DNA of 64,000 bases from Hypoxylon rubiginosum (Eukaryota; Ascomycota; Sordariomycetes; Xylariales; Hypoxylaceae): NCBI GenBank assembly GCA_902806565.1, contig CADCXA010000016.1, positions 992,001 through 1,056,000 on the forward strand, read 5' to 3'. The notes under the pieces were generated by a model that was not told where the DNA came from, searched no databases, and saw only the letters and a program-made list of their open reading frames with translations. The first letter of the stretch is position 1. The number at the start of each line of letters is the position of its first letter. The position numbers were made by a program, and so were the translations under genes. Shown one piece after another: positions 32,697 to 43,486 of this stretch.

Positions 32697-34187
32697 CTAA
32701 CCCGCGACGACAGCAGCCCCCGCGCCCTTCGCGGCCCTCTCGGCCCTCAGGGCCTCGAACCCCTGCACGAGGTCGTCGCGCAGGTCCTCGAACCCCTCGA
32801 GCCCGACGCTGAACCGGAGGAGGCGGCGGTCGACGCCGGCGTCCGTCATGGCGCGCCACTCGACGAGGCTCTCGACGCCGCCGAGGCTCGTGGCGTGGTG
32901 GAAGAGCGCGAGCTTGCTGGGCAGCCGGCGCGCTAGGTCCGCGTCCCGCATGTACACGGCGAACACGGGGCCGAACCCGTTGGGCATCTGCTCCGCCAGC
33001 CACTCTTCCCGCTCCCCCTTTTCTGTCACTTGTAGGCTCGCGTGTCGTACTTCGGCCACCGTCTCGCTGACGACGCTGCTGGGGGCGTCCTCCTCCTTCC
33101 GCGAGGCCTCGAGCCAGGCCACGAGCGCCGCGGCGTCGGCGCTCTGCTTCCGGACCCGCACCTCGAGCGTCCGGAGGCTGCGGACGCCGAGCCAGCCCTC
33201 GAAGCTGCCCATGACGGAGCCGAGCACGAGGCGCTCCTCGCGCAGGCCCCGGATCCAGGTGCCGGCGTGCTTGGGGTGGATGGCGAGCACGCCGCACAGC
33301 ATGTCGCTGTGGCCGCCGAAGTACTTGGTGCCGCTGTGCATGATGACGTCGGCGCCCCAGCGGAACGGCTCCAGCAGGGGCGGGGGCGCGAACGTGGCGT
33401 CCACGGTGAGGTAGCAGCCGCGGCGGTGCGCCCTCTCGGCGTAGAAGGCGAGGTCGCGCGCCTCGCCCGTCGGGTTCAGCGGCGTCTCGACGTGCACGAC
33501 GTCGCCCGGCTGCAGCGCCGCGTCGAAGTCCGGGTCCAGCAGGTCGACCGTCTGCAGGCCCGTCAGCTTCGAGAGCACCTGGATGACGCCGTGGCAGCCG
33601 TGGTAGCCGCCGCCGATGGCGACGCGCTTCGGGTTCAGGAACACGAGCAGCGCGTGGAAGGCCGACAGGCCCGAGCTGTACGTCAGCGAGGGCCCGTGCA
33701 GGATCGACGTCAGCACGGCCTCGAGGCGCGTCGTGTTGGGCGCCGTGTCCCGCGAGTAGACGTGCGAGTCGTACGGGTTGTTGGGCTGTTTGGGTCAGTT
33801 ACGTTCTCAGCTGTCTCTTCCTTTGCTCCTTTTCGTTCCTCCTTTTTTCTTTTTCGAATGTATACTTACGTTGATATTGGCCCACGGCCTCAGTTCGTCG
33901 GGGTCGTCGTTATACCGGAACGTAGTCGAGACGTGCATAGGCGGGGCGACGGACTGGTGCGAGTTCAGAAAGTCGTCGGCGTGGATCGTTTGGGCCGATA
34001 GCGAGAGATGCCGGAGCCTGGCCGCGAGTACCGCAGCTGTTGCCGGCTCTTGGTCGGTCGCGCCGTTACCAGCGCCGACATCAGTCACGATAGGGTTCTC
34101 GTGGGCCATGCCCTCGACGAGCTCCGGTTGAAGAGGTGCTTGAACGGAGAGCCCGTGGCCGGTCCCGTTGCTCTCGTCTCCTGCCAT
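32697..34187 (-). CDS. PLP-dependent Cys/Met metabolism enzyme (cystathionine lyase/synthase family)
   Basis: Exon 1 (33870-34187) and exon 2 (32697-33785) join in phase across an 84-nt intron (GTAAGT...AACAG) to 468 aa. The start is the ATG at 34187; an upstream in-frame TTG is ignored. Exon 1 ends in STTFRYNDDPDELRPWANIN and exon 2 begins PNNPYDSHVYSRDTAPNTTRLE, together the usual fold entrance. YSSGLSAFHALL, GGGYHGCHG and ETPLNPTG line the cofactor site, and MHSGTKYFGGH carries the PLP lysine (about 260). Family members catalyse beta- or gamma-elimination or replacement in transsulfuration. It resembles the less studied yeast YHR112C-type group, so the exact reaction is not fixed. Exon 2 is nearly saturated for G/C third positions, whereas exon 1 is mixed. 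Confidence 0.88.
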
Positions 34188-35212
34188 GATCCCGTTTTTT
34201 CTTCTTCTTCCTCTCAAGTCAGGTGTCTATGCCTGATCTACTTCCCTTGACAAGGATGTGTTGCAAGTATGCACTCTTAGTCAAGCTCTAACGCGGCAGA
34301 TATGTTGTGTATCTTGGACGTAGGTGTGTAGTGGCCGGCAATAAAACACCCGGCAAGGTTAAACAGAGTAATGCCTATCTGAAAGATAGAGATGGGACTG
34401 AATAGGACTGGATATGTGTCACTTAAGATAGTGTCACTCGAGGAAGGTCGAAAACTGTAGCTCTCCACTAATGCTACCTAAAGCTATCCACCTACTTACA
34501 TTGTACTTGGATGTACTTGGATACGGCGGCGGGGTAGAGTATATGTATATATCGGATGGAGCTCTTGGACGCCGATAAGTGGTAGCTCGGATAGCTTAAG
34601 CACCTGATTCTTAGACCAGAGCCAGAGCCAGAGCCAGAGCCTAAGCTCGGGCTTGAGCCTCTAGATATCCAATTTTCACTTTTCTAAAGCTCTATGGCGC
34701 CATATCGCGGATGGGGCGGAAACATCCCGAAGCCGGTTCCCGCTCCGTTATCGGGAGTCCGTTGTCGTTGAACAGCTCGGCCTGCTCGGGGATACGGAAG
34801 ACTAAGTGTATCTTCTATATTCAATTATATATATATTATTGGTCTTCTCATTCTCGGCATGTCACCAACCCCTTCACATGCAATTATATATGCGTACGCC
34901 CTTCCCCTGACATGTAGGTACTGTTCTTTTGTCCTATACTATCTGTACCACGCCGCTTTTTTGTACGCCTTCGCTTAACTGAAAAGCCTGTTGGACGAGT
35001 ATAAACAAGGACTGGGGGGTTAGATATAATGTCATCAGATCCTGTGCGCCTTGCTAAGTCCCAATCGAAAAAGCATCAAACCGCCTCGCTGTGTCCCCCA
35101 ATTATAACCCTTTGTCAAAACTAGGCTTGACTCTATACACCTATCCCATACAACTGTCTAAGGAAATTCGTTACACGTAATCATGGGATGACCACAAGCA
35201 GCGTAGGATGGC
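34188..35212. other. Intergenic region between two minus-strand genes
   Basis: It includes an AGAGCC repeat near 34615-34640 and AT-rich tracts near 34540 and 34820-34850. No gene was seen. Confidence 0.5.
34615..34640. repeat. CCAGAG hexamer tandem repeat
   Basis: About four CCAGAG units lie in the promoter side of the PLP enzyme gene. Confidence 0.85.
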
Positions 35213-38200
35213 TTATTGGGATCGCCTTGACACTGACGAGCCGGGGCTAGGTTTCCTCGGATCGTCTACCACCTCTGCAGTGCTCCCCAACAGATCCACT
35301 CCCTGCTCCGGGTCAACTCTGCTGATATTGTGTTGATGAACATAGCCGTAGCTGGTAGGTCTATCTTCTGAACTCTCAGCCGAGGGTAGGTGGTTGCTAG
35401 AATCCTCTGTCGCCCCTGCGGAGGATACTGAAAGTCGCTTCTGTGAATTACTCCGATCGAACGGTAATCTCGCTGATGGGCCGCCATCGGGTTGTAAGTT
35501 GCCAGACTGCCTCTGGGGTACCAGCGTCTCTGCGGACTGCACTGGTTCAAGTCGATTGTTACCCAACGGCTCCACGCTAGAATTTCGTTTTGAACTTTTC
35601 CTAGGAACCGCGGGTATAACGGGTACGTCCTCGACAATAGATGCTGCCTTTGCTGTCCTTTGCGATGGATGCCTACTCGCCTTGGAATGTATCCTGCTGG
35701 GAATCCTGAAGCTTTCGCCAGCATCGAGATCGGGTAGAAGCGGTGGGTCTTTGGATATTTTGGTGATCTCCAAGTCCGCCTCGTCATCCGATTCAGGGTC
35801 GCTATTTTCGTTTAGTAACTCGCCTTGGGCGCTGTCCTCGGTAATATGCTTGCTCCTCTTTGATCTCGGGGTATCTTCCTCGTCGTCGCTTTCTATAGGT
35901 CCATTCCGCAGTACGCCCATCGCCACAGGAATCCCCTCAGGGGGTTCCTCACTAAACTCGCCGCCTCTCGCCCTCATTGCTGGGGGCATCCTAGCGCTTC
36001 GGACTACCTCAAAACCTTTGCCCTTCTCCTTTGTCTTGCCACCAAATAGGCGTTTAAGCCATCCCGTAGCGGTTGCTACCGGGCTCGTGGGATCTGCCGG
36101 CCCCGTGCCCAATTTACGCCCGGGTCCCTCTGAGTTCAATGCTGGACCACGTACTCCGTAGTAAAAATCTACTTCACGAGTCGAATAGTCTGTTCTAGGT
36201 GCGAATACTGGTATGTATGGCACAGGAGCGGGGGCCGGCGCCGGGACCGGAATCGGGGCCGGCGCCGGGGGTATCCTTTCCGGAGCAGGAAAATCGTCGT
36301 CTCCATCAGAAGGTAGTGCGGCCGGCTGGCTCAGTCGTTGATTTGATAGGTCGATGCTGCCTAAGGAGCCACGGGTGAGATTCAGCGACGAGGAGCCTAT
36401 CTCATCAATAGTCGCTCGGCGGGCACGTGGAGGCCGGTAATAAGGATCCGCCGTAGGCTGTGGCCGGGTGGCTTGCCCCGGGGACGGCAGGAAGGAGAAG
36501 GTACTAGCATCTCCAGGGGTCGTCGTCGTGGGGGTGAATGCACCAGCGCTGCCCAGCGGGATCGAGTACGCGTCCACGCTTCGGGCGTCTAGAGCACTAG
36601 AGCTTCTGTGTTGGGGACTAATGAGGATCCCCATACTACCGGCGGATTCGCTTCTCACTCGGCCATACCCCCTTTTGGTCAGAGTGTCAGAGCCCAACAT
36701 AGCAGTAGAACTTAATTGACTCTGCCGGGATGGGCCACCACGATCCACACGTCGTTGTAGTTGACGAGCGCCAAAGATCTTGGAGAGCCCACCCCTGGTC
36801 TGCCCGTCGACATCGGCGCCACCAGCACCTAATAAGCGTGCGATAACCTCGATAATAGTCTGCAGCGCATTTAGGAAGAAACCAAAAACAAGGATACAAG
36901 CGTGTATTAGCAGGATGGCGTAGCCAATCCACCCCTTCCGGCCCTCCGAAACTCCCAAAGATGGTGTGAACGCTATCATTAGTATGACGGTCACGAAGCG
37001 GACTACCGAGAACCCTGTATGATACATGTTCATAGAAGTAGGCGAATGGAAAGGTCGGAAAGCATGAATCGTCAAAATTTGGATTACCTCGCACACAGCT
37101 AGTATCACTATTTGTGCGGTGCCTGATGGCTGCACAGCACCAATGGTGATTCCTCGCATGATTGTTAGTATGATCGGAATCAGCGCGAACGCGGCTGCCT
37201 CGTCGGAAAACGTATTGTAGAGCGGCCCATAGAGAAGTACGGTCGACAAGTCATCAAACAGGTGCGCCCTAGGCTTGGTTGTTGCGATGAGGTACATGAG
37301 CCATACCGCAAATCCGATGATGAGGGCCAGAGTGACGACAGCCAGCCCCACGAGGTAGCCCGCAGATCGAACGGCGACGACCAACTGGAAGGTAGAGAGC
37401 GCCACAATAGGAAGTAGAAAATAACTGAAGACGATGCGAATAATGTTGCCCAATGAGAAAGGTATGTTCTTGGCGCGGAGGTCTTCTTCGGGAACACGGC
37501 TAATGTACCGCAGAAGCCACCGTGCAAAGAAGCCGAGCTGCATCAGGAAAAGCACAGCACTGATAATGACCAGTAGCCATATCATCATACCTGCCCATAT
37601 ATCGTCGACCCGAGCTATGCCGTCCAGCTGCGCAGTATTCTCGAGGCCGTAGGAGCTATTGGTCCAGTAAATACCATCCCGCAAGTTCTTAAAGGGCTCT
37701 GCCTTGGAGACGAAGCTCTGGTTGAACATCAACACGGACCACGAACCTTGGCTCGCGACAGGTTGGTAGAAACCAGGATATTGCAGAGAGAGACTGCCGG
37801 TTAGAACGATGAACTGAATATACTGGAGGCAGTCTCCGAATCCCGGAGTGACCAGGCGCAGAAGATCGGGGTCTCTGCCAAAATTGGACGTCCAGTGGAA
37901 GACGTCACTAGTACCCCACGGACTGAAGATTCCCGCAAAGGCCGTCGCAAACCCTACTAATAACAAGACGAATAATGGGAGGAACTTGATAGACCACGCG
38001 ATTCCGCCGAGATCGGGCGTGAGGATCGCAGACACGCATCCAATCGAAGTCTTCTGCGCGTCGCCGTACCATATGATGAGAGTGGGAGCAAACGATGTGA
38101 AGGAATAAGTCGAGGTAAAGTCATTCGTTAGGTTGAAGGCAGGAAGCCCGTAAGGTGGAATGTTGTCGGCTAAGCTTCTGTGAAGATACGAATGTCAGCA

Positions 38201-38759
38201 TGCTGATATAACGAGCAATTGGGCAACCTCTCCGCTCTCATCTTCACCCCTTTCCTGCGGGAACGGCTTACGAATAAATGTTATCATCAAACACGGGACC
38301 CAGTGGACACGAGCCGTTCAAGATACTGTCGCAGAAGTTCAAATTCAGAAAATACGGCTCATATGTTAAGACGTCGACTTTATTGTGCAAGGTCGTCACT
38401 TTACGCTGAGCCACGGGTGCGGTCGGGTCAGGTTCGTTTAGAATCTTTCCGTTGAGCACCAGTTCGGGATCGCTCCAATTCGCTGAACCCGGCGGTGGCA
38501 GCGGATCGGTGCCGACACGGCCCGTGACATTTCCCCAGACCGTAACCCTCAAATTGTGACTTGGATTTTGGGTGTCGAACACGGCATCGACGAAAACAGG
38601 GATCCACTGGAGCTGGACTTGATCTGACTCCTGGTTGGAATAGATATAATTACTCGGTAGACAGTTTTCGAAGTTTACCCCTATAGCGGAAGCGGTACGG
38701 ATCCAAGTGCATACCACCAAGAAACCTAGGACGAGGTTGGGAAGAGGTAACCGATTCAT
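35213..38759 (-). CDS. TRP-like ion channel / flavin-carrier family membrane protein
   Basis: Exon 1 (38272-38759) and exon 2 (35213-38177) join in phase across a 94-nt intron to 1150 aa. A signal peptide (about 1-24, LVLGFLVVCTWIRTASA) precedes a cysteine-containing lumenal ML-like domain (about 25-215, with NLNFCDSILNGSCPLGP). A hydrophobic segment follows at about 225-246, then a cluster of membrane helices (about 355-620). The long cytosolic tail (about 640-1150) is Ser/Pro-rich and includes an alternating Pro-Ala run (APAPIPVPAPAPAPVP) and acidic patches. This is the layout of fungal TRP-like proteins (fission yeast Pkd2, yeast Flc group), which act in calcium handling, wall integrity and possibly flavin transport. 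The start was chosen for the signal peptide; the frame stays open 468 nt further upstream. Confidence 0.9.
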
Positions 38760-41700
38760 GATGTTCCGTCTGCTTGGGATAGGGGCGGGCCATGACGATG
38801 ATAAGGAGAGCGTGTCTTGCTCGAATCCACACGTGTAGGTCATCTTTCGAGGCGAAGGGTCATATGCCGAAGACACATCTTGAATGCCGTCAGACTCGAC
38901 ATGGGCGTATCTCGAGCAGGGGGTAGCAGGACTGGGAAGTCTCGAGGTATGATTTCGCATCGTTCGTCGTCGGCAAGCGGTTCCGAGAAGGCGTCGTCCA
39001 GGGCTCAACGCAGAAGAAGGATCCGAGACCACTAGGGCCGCATCATGCTGAGGCGAGCGGTTTCGCCGAGCTGGCTGACTTGGTAGCTTTCGCAATTGAA
39101 CGGAGGCGCGCGATGGAAAGCGACGGGAAGCGATGGGAAGTCGTGCCGAATAGGTATACCTAGAAGGAGGTGTTTCGTGTTTCGGGGTATGGGAAAGACT
39201 ATGTAGGTATAGATACGGTATAGGCACAGGTACAGATTAAAAAAGATTGGATGCTAAGCTCGTAAGGAAGGATTTTTTGAGAAAGGGGAGCGGGATATCG
39301 GGCACTCGGGGCGTGGTTGTGGCAGTGCGTCGTCCGTTTCTTGGTGATTATGAGGTTACCAAATCTAGCCTACAGCGAACGTATTTGATCGTCTACCAAC
39401 TAGAAACATAAGATCCTTGGCATGCGCTGTTGTATTTACTAAATGGCCCAAGGAGCTTATGGTTTCGAGGTTTTGCTAGCTAGTATTCATTAAAAGATTG
39501 AAGCGAGTGATGAGAATGGGAATAGCAAGATAACACGAATGAAAAGTGACGAGTGACGACAGCGCTGTATTCCCGTAGTATATCAACAAAAATATGTACT
39601 TGTACCTAATGTATTATGCATTAATAAGTATTGGAGGTTGGAAAGTGGAAAGTTCAACAAAGAAAAAATAAGAAAAAAAAAACTTCGTTAATAGGTGGAG
39701 AGGAAGTTCAGGGAAGTTCCAAGGGACCCTTGAAGCCCGTCTCAAAATGGAGAAGACGCCAACGCATCCTGCTACATTAGCGCCCAAGGACCAGGACCAG
39801 GAACTAGGATACGTACCTCGTACCACCTACGGGACTAACATGAAATGTTTTAAAAGAGCTGCTTGTCTGTTAGGCTTGACTGGTCACTAATTCTTAATCA
39901 TCAGCACAAAGTCATCACTACAAGAGACGGCGATAGCGATATGATAAAACATGACCGACGACCTCTTGTCCATAGCTACGAGACATATGGACATGTATGC
40001 ATGTATGCTAGGTGACTTTGGCATTACGAACCAATTAGACGGCGGCGATGAAGTCGATGAAGTCATGATGGCCTAACCCGACCCCCCCAGTACCACCTAA
40101 CCTCTTAGTGGAATAACGAGAGATAGCCTACTACATACTTACCTACATGTCTACTATGCATTCTACTTTATAGCAGCCTATAGAAACAAAAGGAGGAATT
40201 GACGATAGAGTCCCAACCGTATGGGCTACCCGTCGAACCCGTCTATTAGCTGAAACCTTTTCATCCTTCCACCCGCATTCCTTGTCTTTCCTGACATACC
40301 AGATATGCCGGACCGCGGGCCTCTAGCGAGAGACCTGCTACTAATCCATATTGTACATCATGCGATAAACTACCTAGATAGAACTGTGATACCGATGCGG
40401 ACGAAAAGAGCACCATTGCTTGGTAGTTTCGTCGTACGAGACTGAAGCTTTCTTGGATCATAACAGGGACCTTGTCCAACCGAAAGCTCTAGAGCTCGAC
40501 ATCAGCATCCAATTCAATATATCCTCATGTGTCCTCGTGCGCCGGGTGTTACGCGCCAACATCATTTGGGGAGTGACAAGCTCTACATAGCACCAAGGGT
40601 AGAGTTCCCGTATCACAATGTCTTGGGACGAGTTTCCCCTTTCTGATCAGTCGTATGCCGGTCCTGTCAGGTAAAAAGAGAGGTGTTACATGCAGCATTA
40701 CGGAATCCAATCTCCTACAACACGAGCCGTTCAATCTCCTTATTTCTATTCTTGACGGTCATCGCAGCAACATACACCTGTTCACCTGTCTGCAACTATT
40801 TTCAGTATCGTCACCGAATAGCTCCAGGTGTGCAGGGATCCCTCTTGCAGAGCTAATCACGATCGCCAGCCTATCATGTTAGTCGGAGCGTGGCGCGCTC
40901 GTGTCAACAGCCTCCGCCCCTTGAGCTAGGTGTCTAGGGGTATTTAGAGAGAATCTAGCTGTCTAGCTCGAACGGCCTGCCATCAGCCGTCGAAAGTCGA
41001 AAGAAATGTTCCGAGCAGCAGAGTAGAGCCTCTCGTTGGACGATGCAATACGGGTCTCTACGGGGGCTTAGGGGGGCCACAGAGGTTCGCAGCCAGTAGC
41101 TGAACGGTGCATGTCGGTGATCCATATCCGGGTCTTGGCCCATTGGGATGCCATGTGGTAAGATGGACCCCAGACGCGAGATTCGCATTGCTCTACTACA
41201 TGTATGTACTACAATATGTAGTGTCCTAATAGTGAGGGCCGTTCTATGCGAGAAGTCCCCATCCCGGACCTAGGTGAGAGAAAAGTTGAATTCTTTTTCA
41301 TTTGTCTCCCCGTAGGAACGTTCCCTCTCAGCCTTCAGCTCCAACGGTGTCCCGGCTGTTTCAACCGCATTTTACGACGGCGGCACTGCCGATCTTAAGA
41401 ACCGCCCGCAACGCTTATAATCCGAAACGCGTCATTCTTCATGCAAATACGAGCCAAAAGGTTTGTGTGAGGCTTGAGCAATCGAGATCAACCGCCCAGT
41501 GTCCAGACGTGGCACAGCGTTAGCGCCGTTGAAAAAGCAGGTTCTTCCCACTGTATTCCGAACTTCATCTCACCTCGTCCCGTTGGGCTCGACCGTGTGT
41601 ATGTATGGTACGGTGATCAAAGCACAAAGCACGATACGTTACATATAAAACCATCCTATCAAGGGCCAATACTGTTGCCTAATTGGAGTAATAAGACCCG

Positions 41701-43486
41701 ACGGTCGTCCTGCGTTTCCGGCGAGTATTGTCCTCTGGAGAATGTTTTGATTCTACGTTAGACAATCTAGTAGGCTTCTTCTCAAGTCTGGTTCTCGCAA
41801 CATAGCCACCCCTTACATACAGTATAGGAATTTGCCAATAAGCACAAGGCTGACACTAGAACTTCATCCACGTGGCAGGAAGAAAAAATTGGTACTTGAA
41901 CGTTAGCTCTTGTCTTGGACTCGACAGCCACAGCTCGCTAGGCTTGCGCTCTCGATTTGAAAAGTCGAACGTTGCTTAATGCTAGCTCTAGAGAATTATA
42001 GTTACGGGGTTCATGTTAAATCACCCCTTTAATGGATATCCCATACAATTCTCAAGCTCTACCTTTTTTCCTTTTTATATGGAAAAAAATCCAGGGGACC
42101 GTAATGCGTCTAGAGAAGGTGTAGAATTGAACTACAGCTCTAGAGTCTTCTAATTATACCTACCTGCCTACCACTTCTAGGTATTGGCGCATCTTTCTAA
42201 TACGAGATAACGCCCCAATTTGCCCGAATGCCCCGAAGAAAAACATCTACAAGACGCCTAGCTTCGCATTATTACAGCAGGTTCCCTCCACATTACCAGG
42301 TAAGTAGGTACTTGAGGTAGACGAACGTGTCTGAGCTGAAGCTCTGTATGGCTTACTTACCCAGGTGACAGGTAGGTACCTCTTTTTCGAAAGACTAAAG
42401 TCTCTGTAAAGAAGACTACCTTAGGTAGGTAAGCATGTATGGACTTAAGCCTGTCTTTTCTCACATAGACCACTCTAGTCCCTTCGAGGACATCATACGG
42501 CGGTGCTCCGTGGATATGGCCCCTAAATCCTAACTCTCGACTAGAGGACATTTTATCAATAACAACTAGTATTTTCTGACTAGTAGTCATCTTCCATCCC
42601 GACCCCTTTTTTTACTTTCGTTCATGGAAGACATCAGAAAGAGCCCGTATGTGCCCACTAGCACCGTATATCCCACCTCCATCTTCATCCCCAATCCAAA
42701 CATCACTAGAGTTTCTAAATTCGAGGCTTAAATCGAGAAGAAAGAAAACTCCAACCATACTCCTCGCCCTCTTTCGGATAGCCCCTTTCCTACATTTCGT
42801 CCACATCGTATAGGTACTTCCCCATCCCTTGATGCCTTACCTGCCTAACGAGCTATGGTCGACAGCCGTACGCCATTATCGGAGAACATTCCCTCTGCCG
42901 TGTCGGAGAAGTTGATAGAGACGAACCCGGTCCTGATCATGAAGCCGACGCACACGGCCGCCTGCCCCTGGGGTAGCGAACCCCACGATACACTAAAACA
43001 ATGAAGCTTGCCGCGTCGTCTATATATCAAACTAGCTTGAGGCCTAATTACTGTCTCGTCTTGTACAGAGAGTTTGGCAACTCGGCTGTTATATACCCGG
43101 TATACAGTAGGATGTCTAGAGGACATGCCTAGGGAACCCTTGTAGAGAAGGTAAATGTATTTAGATCTATACTTACAGGTAGGCACCTATGTTTGCTTAA
43201 TATTGTTGGCTTCTTTATTGTATGACTGCCTGTCTTTCATGAGCTATAGACTATGTACTAGAGAGGTGTTAACACTGTCTCCTTTACATGATAGCAAATA
43301 GCAAGCACGTCCAGATAGAGTCCATCGTCAGAAAGCCCAGAGATGTCGTATTATCTCGTAGCTTAAACTTTGACCTGTTTCATAGAAAAGCTGTGCTCGC
43401 CATCCCAGGAGTAATCAGCAGAGTAAACATGGGCAATTTCCCATGAGAAACGCCCCACGCCAACGATCGTAGTGTCGCCCACCATA
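38760..43486. other. Gene-poor region, about 4.7 kb
   Basis: The first 468 bp continue the reading frame of the channel gene upstream without a stop, with in-frame ATGs at 38960 and 38843. The rest holds only short frames, most opening at non-ATG codons; the 113-codon frame at 42845-43186 shows no family resemblance. No RNA gene or mobile element was recognised. Confidence 0.4.

Noticed and set aside
33042..34001. 319-codon plus-strand frame
   Set aside because: It is Arg/Val/Ala-rich antisense of the GC3-saturated PLP enzyme exon and crosses its intron.
42845..43186. 113-codon minus-strand frame
   Set aside because: No domain, and its codon use is unlike the genes.
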